Shown piece by piece: positions 25,621 through 33,020 of a stretch of 33,961 nt of DNA. Both the position numbers and the translations under genes were made by a program. Below the pieces are notes generated by a model. It saw only the letters and a program-made list of their open reading frames with translations, was not told where the DNA came from and did not search any database. Location of the stretch: assembly GCA_905234915.1 (NCBI GenBank), contig CAJOJP010000009.1:1-33961 (forward strand). The letters are read 5' to 3'. The DNA comes from Candidatus Gastranaerophilales bacterium (GTDB lineage: Bacteria > Cyanobacteriota > Vampirovibrionia > Gastranaerophilales > Gastranaerophilaceae). Within the stretch, counting starts at the first letter, position 1. Each line of letters starts with the position of its first letter.

Positions 25621-26890
25621 TATCAGTTCCGTTACTCCCGTAAATCATACTGCAAAGATTTTTACATTCTTCTTTTGCATTATTTATTACCTTTATTTTA
25701 AACTCATTATATTCTTCATTTGTAAAATTACAGCAGGTTAACAGATTTTTAAAAGCTTCTTCAACAGTAATAAAAGATTTTTGCAGAATATCTTCCGATA
25801 TTGCAGTTCTATATATTTCGCCCGAAATTCCGTTATCCTGCATTAAAATTTCATTTTCAATTTTTGGTGAAATATTCCATTCCATTTGAGAAATATAAAC
25901 TTTTTGCGAAAAATCAGATTTTATTTTTTCTGCCAAAGTATTAAAAAATGCCTCGTTAATTTCATTAAAGAAGGAACAACAGCCTGTAATATAAGGTCTT
26001 ATAAGGTAAACTTCAACAGACTCCGAATTTATTGAAATTTTTTCACTTATTTTTTCTTCAATTATATTTAATACTTCAATCGTATCACCGGCAGATGTAA
26101 TATCGGCTGTAATATCTTCAAATCTTATAATATCCGTAGGAATAAAGGTATTTTTAGTTATTTTATTATCGTTTACTTTTATATATCTTATTCCGTGAGA
26201 ACCTGTTTCTTTTGTATTTCGTCCTTGAATGGTACCGGAATATTGAATATTTTCGGATAATTCGGAGGGAATATGAATATGACCCAATGCAAAATAATCA
26301 TAATTAAGGTCTTTAAGTTCGGATAATAAACAAGGAGCATAAGGACTTAAATTATCAGAATTTAAATCACAATGCAAAAGTCCTATGTTAAATCCGTTTT
26401 CTGCTCTTTTTAAATATTTGACAGGATTTTCATTAAATTTTTCCTCTCTGAAACTGATTGCGTGTAATAGAACTATTTTTTCACCTTTTCTGTTTTCAAC
26501 AGGTAATTCAATAAAATTATTTGTATTATAACCTATAATTTTTATGAGCGAATTTTCATCATAATTGAAGGTAGTTCTGCCGTAAGAACTTAACGGATCG
26601 TGATTACCGCAGATTAAATAAACTTTTATCTGAGCATTATTTAATTTTTCTAAGCCGCGTTTTAGTATCAGTTTAGAAGAAAAATCCTGTTCGCACGAAT
26701 CAAATGTATCTCCTGCAATTAAAACAAAATCAACATTTTTTAATACGGCAAAATCAATAATATTATTAAATGCACGTTCTGTTGCGTTTTTACAAAGCTT
26801 TGAAAGCTTATCATCAATGGAAAAATTATTCAAATTTGAAAAAGGTCTATCTAAGTGAATATCAGATATATGTAAAAAAGAAAATTCCAA
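25610..26890 (-). CDS. yhaO: YhaO-like Mre11/SbcD-family nuclease
   Basis: 426 aa from a TTG at 26890, supported by AGGAG 7 nt upstream; no in-frame ATG fits. Calcineurin-type metallophosphoesterase motifs: 'HISDIHLDRPF' (D10, H12), 'LIAGDTFDS' (D61), 'ICGNHDPLS' (N96, H97), 'LLHCDLN' and 'ALGHIHIPSE'. A C-terminal capping region follows, as in YhaO/SbcD. It is the nuclease partner of the coupled YhaN ATPase, together acting on DNA ends. A TATAAT (26912-26917, minus strand) lies ~20 nt upstream of the start. Confidence 0.88.
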   Translation of the reverse strand: MEFSFLHISDIHLDRPFSNLNNFSIDDKLSKLCKNATERAFNNIIDFAVLKNVDFVLIAGDTFDSCEQDFSSKLILKRGLEKLNNAQIKVYLICGNHDPLSSYGRTTFNYDENSLIKIIGYNTNNFIELPVENRKGEKIVLLHAISFREEKFNENPVKYLKRAENGFNIGLLHCDLNSDNLSPYAPCLLSELKDLNYDYFALGHIHIPSELSENIQYSGTIQGRNTKETGSHGIRYIKVNDNKITKNTFIPTDIIRFEDITADITSAGDTIEVLNIIEEKISEKISINSESVEVYLIRPYITGCCSFFNEINEAFFNTLAEKIKSDFSQKVYISQMEWNISPKIENEILMQDNGISGEIYRTAISEDILQKSFITVEEAFKNLLTCCNFTNEEYNEFKIKVINNAKEECKNLCSMIYGSNGTDNEQ

Positions 26891-26968
26891 AACTCATCTC
26901 CTATTTCTTTATTATACACTTTTTTTAATTTTTTGTATGTATTGTGCCGGTTCATAATAATTTATACT

Positions 26969-27010
26969 AAATATACTTCCTGATGTATATTAACTTTAAT
27001 AGTCTAATAT
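26969..27010 (+). repeat. Dispersed repeat A, copy 2 (42 bp)
   Basis: Same sequence and orientation as 22727-22770, minus 2 bp. It lies upstream of yhaO and of the divergent 566-aa gene. The DNA just before it (26941-26960, ATTGTGCCGGTTCATAATAA) also recurs at 7924-7942 upstream of the CpaE-like gene with one mismatch over the first 19 bases. Confidence 0.85.
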
Positions 27011-27105
27011 GTATTTAAATTATAATAAATATTTTTAGCAAAAAAAATTTTTTTTGTTTTTATTACGAGCAGAAGATTGAAAAATATAAGAAAGGAATGT
27101 ATAAA

Positions 27106-28806
27106 ATGGAAACCGGAAAAATCGGGGCAGTTTTGTATTCTGCTGATTTACTTTATAAAAAACCGATGCAATACAGCAGTAAAAATAATAATTTGAATAA
27201 TGAACACAAAAAATTTGAATTTCCCTCATATAATTTTTATAATGCCATAGCTTTTACGGGCGGTAAAAGTATGAATTTAGCGGATACCAAAAGGCAATTA
27301 GATAAATATAACGCTTACCCTTCCGAAGGACTGAGAGAAGAAATTAACGAAACCTTGGAAAAAGGTAATCCGGATAAAAAACTGCTTTTAGATATTCACC
27401 GGGAGTATTATTCCGATTTGAAAGACTGTAAAGAGTTATCAGATGTAACAATATATGATGAATTTAAAGATGTACTCTCTGATTCTGATAAAAGGGTCAG
27501 CTACCAAAAAGGCTCTTTTATAGATAAAGTTAAACACGGTGAAATAAAAGGCTTTGACCCTGATACCGATGTTTCTTTGCAGCTTCTTCAATTATACTGG
27601 GGCGAAGGGTTTTCACTTACCGCACTTCAAAAAGAATACGGTCAGAATATTGACGGAGTTTTAGATAAATTACAAATACCGAAAGTAAACAGAGTTTACG
27701 GACAGTATTTAAAGCTTTCAGATAAAGATTATAATGATAAATTTTCCGCATTTATGTCACAGAGAGCTAAAGAAATTGAACATAAAAAATCGTCTGCTAA
27801 AGTTGAAAACAAATCGGCAGAAAGTACGCAAGAAGCTGCTTCAAAAACAAGAATAAGTTCACCCGGAAGACCAATGAGCGAAGAACATAAACAGGCTATA
27901 AGAGAAGGAATAAAAAGAGGTTCTATTGAAAATCCCGAAAAAATAGCAGAGCTCACTTCATCCAAAAAAGAATTTTTTGAAAAAAACCCTGAAGAAAGCG
28001 AAAGATTTTCTCAGGTTTTACTAAGAGCCTGGAGCTATAAAGAGGCAGACTCCATAAAAAAGAGTATGTCTAAATTTATGAAAAAAAATTACGTAAAAAA
28101 CAGTGAAGATTTAATTAACGATACTCGCAGCAATGTAAGTTTGAAAGATTTCTGGGATAAAAATAACTGGGCAAGAAAGAGATTTTCCCTGTGTATGAAA
28201 AAATCCTGGGCAAGACAGGAGGAACTTTCACAAATGGGGCTTATATATGAACCGTTGTTTGTTGGAACATTAATGCCTAAGAGTTTAATAAAAGAACTTT
28301 CTAAGGATTTACAAATGCCTGATTTACAAAACGGATTTCAATATATAATCAAAGACCCGAGAGAAAAAGAGCATATTGAAGAAACACCAAAAATATACGA
28401 AAAACCTATATTAGTATCCTCAATAATAGACGATAATTTGGAAAAATACGGAATGTTATATCATAAATGGGGAACAGCAATGAGTTTCGGCATTCATAAA
28501 ACCATTGAAAAATATAAAAGTTCAGGTAAAGATATAGAACAATATGAACAACTTTTAAAAGTTTATATGGAGGAATCAAAATCAAATCAGCAAATGACTC
28601 CATTGAATTTTTATAAACAATTTATTGAAACCTGCCAAAAAAACGGAGATATTGAATTTATAAAAGAAGTTGATGACAATATTAACAGCTGTTTTGATAA
28701 ACTTAAAGATAAAAATGCAATGGAATCAATTAAATATTTAACTAAAGAATATGATAGTTTATTGAAAAAATATTACGGAAAAAGACTTGCCGTTGTGGAA
28801 TTTTAG
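27106..28806 (+). CDS. Hypothetical protein with Asn-rich leader and NUMOD-like segment
   Basis: 566 aa from ATG 27106 with AAAGGA 9 nt upstream; an ATG three codons earlier overlaps that site. The first ~55 residues form an Asn/Lys/Tyr-rich leader ending 'YNAIAFTGGKS'. Around residue 250 'GRPMSEEHKQAIREGIKRG' resembles the NUMOD3-type DNA-binding segment of homing-nuclease-associated proteins. Charged helical repeats follow ('NNWARKRFSLCMKKSWARQE'). No signal peptide, membrane helix or nuclease motif. The last 9 codons and the stop fall in the 44-bp direct repeat that flanks the ParDE cassette, so the gene end was copied or preserved by that event. Function unknown. Confidence 0.75.
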   Translation: METGKIGAVLYSADLLYKKPMQYSSKNNNLNNEHKKFEFPSYNFYNAIAFTGGKSMNLADTKRQLDKYNAYPSEGLREEINETLEKGNPDKKLLLDIHREYYSDLKDCKELSDVTIYDEFKDVLSDSDKRVSYQKGSFIDKVKHGEIKGFDPDTDVSLQLLQLYWGEGFSLTALQKEYGQNIDGVLDKLQIPKVNRVYGQYLKLSDKDYNDKFSAFMSQRAKEIEHKKSSAKVENKSAESTQEAASKTRISSPGRPMSEEHKQAIREGIKRGSIENPEKIAELTSSKKEFFEKNPEESERFSQVLLRAWSYKEADSIKKSMSKFMKKNYVKNSEDLINDTRSNVSLKDFWDKNNWARKRFSLCMKKSWARQEELSQMGLIYEPLFVGTLMPKSLIKELSKDLQMPDLQNGFQYIIKDPREKEHIEETPKIYEKPILVSSIIDDNLEKYGMLYHKWGTAMSFGIHKTIEKYKSSGKDIEQYEQLLKVYMEESKSNQQMTPLNFYKQFIETCQKNGDIEFIKEVDDNINSCFDKLKDKNAMESIKYLTKEYDSLLKKYYGKRLAVVEF

Positions 28807-28821
28807 TTGAATTGTTTTAAT
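28778..28821 (+). repeat. 44-bp direct repeat, left copy (gene 3' end)
   Basis: Begins GAAAAAGACTTGCCGTTGTG and covers the last codons (encoding RLAVVEF), the stop and 15 bp downstream of the 566-aa gene. It is identical at all 44 positions to 29418-29461; identity stops abruptly on both sides. Confidence 0.95.
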
Positions 28822-28827
28822 TGATAA

Positions 28828-29127
28828 TTAGTTTAATACTGCTAAAATATTTTGATATCTTGTTAATATCCTTAATATTTCAATTTTATCGAAATTAATT
28901 CTGTAAACTATAGCAAAGTTTTTCTTCATTATATAAATACGAACGGTTTTGTCGATTAAACCGTTCTTTTTTGTACCTGCCATAGGAAATTTTGATAACA
29001 ATTCAAACGTCTTATAAAAATTGTCTGCAATCAAAAAAGATGCAGACTTATTATCTTTAGCAATATATTCCGTTATTTGGGATATATCTGCTTTGGCTAT
29101 ATCTGTTATAAAAATAGCTTTATTCAT
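28828..29127 (-). CDS. parE: RelE/ParE-family toxin
   Basis: 99 aa. The ParE/RelE fold pattern is clear: 'ITDIAKADISQITEYIAKDN' (N-terminal helices), 'FELLSKFPMAGTKK', 'RIYIMKKNFAIVYRINFDKI' (beta sheet) and 'EILRILTRYQN' at the C-terminus. ParE-type members poison DNA gyrase and RelE-type cleave mRNA; the helical start and 'PMAGT' favour the ParE side. The start overlaps the antitoxin end by 8 bp. Only 6 bp separate its stop from the left 44-bp repeat. Confidence 0.88.
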   Translation of the reverse strand: MNKAIFITDIAKADISQITEYIAKDNKSASFLIADNFYKTFELLSKFPMAGTKKNGLIDKTVRIYIMKKNFAIVYRINFDKIEILRILTRYQNILAVLN

Positions 29128-29365
29128 ACTTAGCCTTTAATTCGTTCAAAAATTCAAATGCATCAGAAACATTACCTTTATTTGCGTCATCTATTCCTTT
29201 TTGAATATCGGCATTAAGCATATCAAGCTCCTCTTTAGAGATACAATCTTTTGCCAGTACTATGGAAAGAGTTGCATTAATTGCTTCATTTAATGAATCA
29301 TACAAACCCTCGGCAACTTTTATACGCAAAAATCTTTCAATATCGGGTGATAATGATATATCCAT
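29120..29365 (-). CDS. parD: ParD-like antitoxin
   Basis: 81 aa. 'DISLSPDIERFLRIKVAEGL' followed by 'YDSLNEAINATLSIV' is the ribbon-helix-helix dimerisation/DNA-binding domain of ParD antitoxins. The acidic C-terminus ('DAFEFLNELKAKYE') would wrap the toxin. AAAGGA precedes the ATG. It is first in the antitoxin-toxin operon and likely represses its own promoter. Confidence 0.85.
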   Translation of the reverse strand: MDISLSPDIERFLRIKVAEGLYDSLNEAINATLSIVLAKDCISKEELDMLNADIQKGIDDANKGNVSDAFEFLNELKAKYE

Positions 29366-29394
29366 CTGATAGTCCTTTATTTTATTTTTATATA

Positions 29395-29400
29395 ATTATA
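29395..29400 (-). promoter_or_regulatory. -10 box of the ParDE operon
   Basis: TATAAT on the minus strand inside the palindrome TATAATTATA (29391-29400), ~30 nt before the antitoxin ATG. The palindrome could also be the antitoxin operator. The -35 region would lie at the edge of the right 44-bp repeat. Confidence 0.5.
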
Positions 29401-29417
29401 TCAAAAAATTTATGTGA

Positions 29418-29461
29418 GAAAAAGACTTGCCGTTGTGGAATTTTAGTTGAATTGTTTTAAT
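29418..29461 (+). repeat. 44-bp direct repeat, right copy
   Basis: Perfect copy of 28778-28821, offset by exactly 640 bp and located just behind the antitoxin promoter. It carries a detached fragment of the 566-aa gene's 3' end with no reading function here. The MITE-like element starts within 2-7 bp of its end. Confidence 0.95.
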
Positions 29462-29462
29462 G

Positions 29463-29716
29463 TAGTATAACGTTCTGTAATTAACTGGACTTTTTATTTC
29501 CGAAATTTTAGAATACTGCAAAAAGAAAACACTTTTCGGAGCTGTTACACCCGCTTATTTCTTAAGCCGCACCAGCTATTTTTTTATTATTGATAAAAAA
29601 TAAATTAATGTAGCAAGGTGCTTGCTAAAGAAATGCGCGTGCTCAATGCTCTTCAAAGTATTTTCTTTTTTTCATTTTTTATTTCAAAAAGTCCAATTAT
29701 TTAAGGAACGCTCTAG
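29463..29716 (+). mobile_element. MITE-like element (~250 bp) with ~30-bp terminal inverted repeats
   Basis: The left end TATAACGTTCTGTAATTAAC then TGGACTTTTT (from 29466) is matched by the reverse complement of the right end, TAGAGCGTTCCTTAAATAAT then TGGACTTTTT (from 29715 leftward), at about three quarters of positions. TA dinucleotides border both ends, as expected for a Tc1/mariner-IS630 type target duplication. No transposase frame fits inside. The first 98 bp are identical at 33864-33961. Confidence 0.7.
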
Positions 29717-29840
29717 TGGTTATGTTATAATAAATTTATGGATGATAACAAATATGAATGATTTAAAAATTAAAGCTATTGAATTAAAAGTTTATCCGTA
29801 AAAATTGATAAATTAGTAAAGTTTGTGGAGAAACAATGAA

Positions 29841-29951
29841 ATGCAGATATTTGCTTTTTGCTTGATTATAATAGCCTTATTCGGTTTTGGATATACAATT
29901 ATCCGAACCGAAAGAATTTATAGTGAAACCGAAGAAATAAAACAGAATTAA
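29841..29951 (+). CDS. 36-aa single-span membrane peptide
   Basis: ATG 29841 to TAA 29951, GGAG 10 nt upstream. The product has a hydrophobic N-terminal half ('MQIFAFCLIIIALFGFGYTI') and a charged tail ending 'TEEIKQN', the shape of a small single-pass membrane protein. A short degraded frame lies just upstream (29756-29840: 'MNDLKIKAIELKV', then in another frame 'VKIDKLVKFVEKQ'). It sits between the MITE-like element and the Ala-rich gene. No homologue is known to me. Confidence 0.45.
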   Translation: MQIFAFCLIIIALFGFGYTIIRTERIYSETEEIKQN

Positions 29952-30046
29952 GTTTTTAACATTTTGTTACAATTTATGCCTATTTACTAAATAAATTTTC
30001 TGAATATGCCGATAAAGAACATGTGTAAACAGAAAAGGAAAATAAA

Positions 30047-31918
30047 ATGGCAGCAGTGGATGGAGCAGGCGGAATATTTGCAAGCAGTGGAGCAGGCAAT
30101 GTAGGTCGCGGCGGGAGTGTGCTTAGTGGTGGGAGCGTCAGACAGCTTACACCGCAAGAAATACAACGTCTTAAAGCACAGGGAGTTGAAAATCCTCAAG
30201 AGGCTCTTAAAACCGGCAAATTGTCCTGGCAAGAGGCAATTCAAATGTTAGCTGAAGCAAGTGATCCCGCTCATCCCGGAACTAATCCGACAGCAGATCA
30301 ACAAGCAGAGTGGGATGCTTATAATAATCTTACTCTTGGTGACATTGTTGATTTAGTAGCACTTGATACACTTCAAGTTCCAGTGGCACAGGAGGCTGAT
30401 GAAACACCTAAAGCACCTGAAGCCCCAAAAGAACCTAAAGATAAAAAAGCTGAAGGCGAAGGCGAAGGTGACGATATTGAAACTGATTTGGAGTTAGATT
30501 TAGGCGAAGGTGAGTTTGGCGGTGACTTTGGTTTCGGAGCAGGAGACTTTGCAGGTGCAGGAGGCTTTGGGCAAGGCGGTGGCGGTAGCGATGCAGGTGT
30601 CACTTTTAAAGATCTTAATGGAATGAACGGACAGGAATTACGAGCTGAACTGGGTCAAACAGTACAAGAAAGAGGAGAGGTACAAACAGAAGCATCAAAT
30701 CCTGATCAAAATCAAGACGTACGAGCAGCAGTACAAGACACTGGAAATGCAAGAATAAGTGATGAAACTGCAAAAGTTAATCGACAAACAGGCGAAGATG
30801 ATGTTGTAAGGGCAACAGGAAGCTCACGGCGAGCTGATGAAAGTAGCGATGCAGCAGGAAAAGAAGTACAAGCTCAGGAAAATGAATTGGGCGAAGTTAA
30901 ACAATTATTGGGAACTGCTACCCAAGCCGTAGAAACAGCAGATGCGGTTGTGAACGCTGTAACCGCATTAGTTAGAGCTGATGATGCTACACTTACTGCC
31001 TGTGAAGCTGCAGTAACAGCAGCAACTGCTGATTATACTGCAGCAGAAGCAGCAGCAGATGCGGCTGTAGGTACTCCCGCCGAACCGGGATTACGCGCAG
31101 CAGCAGAAGCTGAAAAAGCAGTATTAGAAATGGCAGAAAAAGAGCTTGAAATAGCAGAAGCTAAGTGGGAAGCGGATAATGGAACATTAGTAGGTGCAAA
31201 AGAATCACTTGATACTGCAAAACAAGGACTTGAAACTGTTAATAAAAATATGGAATATGTAGAAGCTGCTGTTCAAGCTGCTCAGGGTAATTTTGAAGCA
31301 CTGGAAGGTATTGCAATGCAAGAGCTTGAAAGTCTTGCAGCTAAACAAGAAAGCCTGCAGGGACTTGTTGAGGCAAAAGATCAGGCAGAAGAAATATTAA
31401 AACAGAAAGAAATGGCAGAAAATACCATAAAAGCTATAAAATCAGGTGATTTCAAACAGGTTCTGGGTGCGGCATTACAATATGAAGATCAAATAAAATC
31501 ACTTTTGAATAATAACCCTGATTCACAATTTGCTAAATCAATGGATTTCTTAGGAACAATGACAAGAGGTGCTCAGGGAGCTTTAGCCTTAGGTCAAATG
31601 GCACAAGGTAAACCCGTTGAAGAAAATGAATATTTAGCAATGTTTGCAAAAACAACTGATATGTTAAACGGAAAACCGAAGGAGGATGACAAAAAAGCCG
31701 GTGATAAAAAAGCCGGTGATAAAGGCGATAAAGCTAAACAAACTTCCGCAAAGCCCTCAGACACACCTAAACCGCAAACTCCACAGACTCCTTCTCAGCC
31801 TGTTCAAACACGGACTCCTACACCGGTACAAGTGCAAACTCCACAACCTGTATCAACTCCTTCAGCACCGAATATTTCATCAACACCGGTATCAACAACA
31901 CCTCAAGCCTCAATTTAA
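30047..31918 (+). CDS. Large Ala/Gly/Glu-rich low-complexity protein
   Basis: 623 aa; AAAAGGAAAATAAA precedes the ATG. Segments in order: a Gly/Ser start ('GGIFASSGAGNVGRGGSVLS'); a helical stretch 'LTPQEIQRLKAQGVENPQEA'; an acidic Glu/Gly/Asp tract (~130-160); a Gly/Phe-rich patch; ~280 residues of Ala-rich heptad-like coiled coil (~220-470); then a Lys/Asp repeat ('KKAGDKKAGDKGDK') and a Pro/Thr/Gln tail. No signal peptide or membrane span. The DNA is clearly richer in G+C than its neighbours, partly from the Ala/Gly codons. It could be a filament, surface or secretion-substrate protein; none is demonstrated. Confidence 0.8.
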   Translation: MAAVDGAGGIFASSGAGNVGRGGSVLSGGSVRQLTPQEIQRLKAQGVENPQEALKTGKLSWQEAIQMLAEASDPAHPGTNPTADQQAEWDAYNNLTLGDIVDLVALDTLQVPVAQEADETPKAPEAPKEPKDKKAEGEGEGDDIETDLELDLGEGEFGGDFGFGAGDFAGAGGFGQGGGGSDAGVTFKDLNGMNGQELRAELGQTVQERGEVQTEASNPDQNQDVRAAVQDTGNARISDETAKVNRQTGEDDVVRATGSSRRADESSDAAGKEVQAQENELGEVKQLLGTATQAVETADAVVNAVTALVRADDATLTACEAAVTAATADYTAAEAAADAAVGTPAEPGLRAAAEAEKAVLEMAEKELEIAEAKWEADNGTLVGAKESLDTAKQGLETVNKNMEYVEAAVQAAQGNFEALEGIAMQELESLAAKQESLQGLVEAKDQAEEILKQKEMAENTIKAIKSGDFKQVLGAALQYEDQIKSLLNNNPDSQFAKSMDFLGTMTRGAQGALALGQMAQGKPVEENEYLAMFAKTTDMLNGKPKEDDKKAGDKKAGDKGDKAKQTSAKPSDTPKPQTPQTPSQPVQTRTPTPVQVQTPQPVSTPSAPNISSTPVSTTPQASI

Positions 31919-31961
31919 AATAATATTTTTTCCTTTTCATATATGCCTATACACACATGCA

Positions 31962-31994
31962 AAAAGCAGTAACAAGAAATTTGTTACTGCTTTT
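31962..31994. terminator. Bidirectional intrinsic terminator
   Basis: A perfect 14-bp stem AAAAGCAGTAACAA/TTGTTACTGCTTTT (31962-31975 with 31981-31994) with a 5-nt loop. A and T tracts on both sides allow it to stop the Ala-rich gene on plus and the radical SAM gene on minus. Confidence 0.88.
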
Positions 31995-31997
31995 GAA

Positions 31998-33020
31998 TTA
32001 ATTTCTTATATTATGTTTATAATAATTTATTTCTTTTATTAAATTTTCAGGGGAAAAATCTGTAGTTTTTTTAAATTTTCTGTCACGTTCAGCATATAAT
32101 GCAGAATCATATAAATGATATTCTATTTCGTTTTCCTTGCAGAAGTGTTCTATATAATCGTTTAGAATAAAAATATGAGGGAATATTTTCCCTGCATTAT
32201 TGTTAGCATAAGCATATTCAAAATCGACAATAACGCTTTTTATATTTAATTTTTTTATTTTATTTAAAAATTCGGTTACTTCTTCAAAGTTATCATTAAT
32301 TCCGGGAATTATTATGTATTTTACTCTGACAAGTTTTGCTTTTTCGTCATTTAAACCGCGGCGGTAATGAATTATATTTTTCCAAACAGCTTCGGATTTA
32401 TCCACGCGTTTAATTTTTCTATATGTAATCGGTGATGCCGAATCAGGCGAAATAACAACGCTTACAACCCCTTTTTTTATACCGTTTCTAATTTCGCGGT
32501 TAAATAAAATACCCGAAGAATGTATTCTGACTCTGCAGCCCTGTTTTAAAAAAAGTTTCAAAAGTTCATTAAATTCTTTTAAAACGGTTGGTTCTCCGCC
32601 CTGAAAAGTAATTTCTCCGTTATTTCTGAATTTCCCCTTTTTTATTAAATCTTTCATTGCATTTAATGCATTATTTTTTGTTTTCGGTTTATTTTTATGA
32701 ACTCCGCAATAAATGCAGTGTGAATTACATTCACTCCAATGGTCAAAATTTACATAAGAAATATAATCTTCATCATCCCAATCTTCTTCACGTAAGTTAT
32801 AACAACCCTCACAGGCAGGTAAATCTCTTCCGTTTTTTTGGTGTGTACGCTGATTTCGTTTTACAAAAAATAAATGTTCCCAGTCTATTGTATTATTTTC
32901 AAATCTATGCTCAATCATGAGCATTCCTTTATTAAATTCACGTGATAAACAACAGGCTTTTATACTGTCTATATCAAGTGATATACCATGTTCTATAAGA
33001 TGACAGCTTTTATATTTCAT
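31998..33020 (-). CDS. Radical SAM protein with extra N-terminal cysteines
   Basis: 340 aa. The SAM cluster motif CxxxCxxC is C98/C102/C105 ('SECNSHCIYCGVH'), followed by 'EITFQGGEPTVLKEF' (GGE motif) and the later barrel strands 'VVSVVISPDSASPITYRKIK' and 'VKYIIIPGINDNFEEV'. Before the barrel, C6, C23/C24, C70 and C73 ('DLPACEGCYN') are placed like the ligands of an auxiliary Fe-S or SPASM-type cluster, but at the N-terminus. Substrate unknown. It starts inside the end of the upstream gene (11-bp overlap), so the two are co-translated and probably work together. Confidence 0.85.
   Translation of the reverse strand: MKYKSCHLIEHGISLDIDSIKACCLSREFNKGMLMIEHRFENNTIDWEHLFFVKRNQRTHQKNGRDLPACEGCYNLREEDWDDEDYISYVNFDHWSECNSHCIYCGVHKNKPKTKNNALNAMKDLIKKGKFRNNGEITFQGGEPTVLKEFNELLKLFLKQGCRVRIHSSGILFNREIRNGIKKGVVSVVISPDSASPITYRKIKRVDKSEAVWKNIIHYRRGLNDEKAKLVRVKYIIIPGINDNFEEVTEFLNKIKKLNIKSVIVDFEYAYANNNAGKIFPHIFILNDYIEHFCKENEIEYHLYDSALYAERDRKFKKTTDFSPENLIKEINYYKHNIRN

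Noticed and set aside
28778-29461. CRISPR or tandem-repeat array reading of the 44-bp repeat
   Set aside because: Only two copies, spaced 640 bp apart with genes between them; no spacer-sized units.
30373-30603. Minus-strand Pro/Ser-rich frame in the Ala-rich gene
   Set aside because: It is the complement of the Gly/Glu/Asp codons of the real gene and has no start signal.
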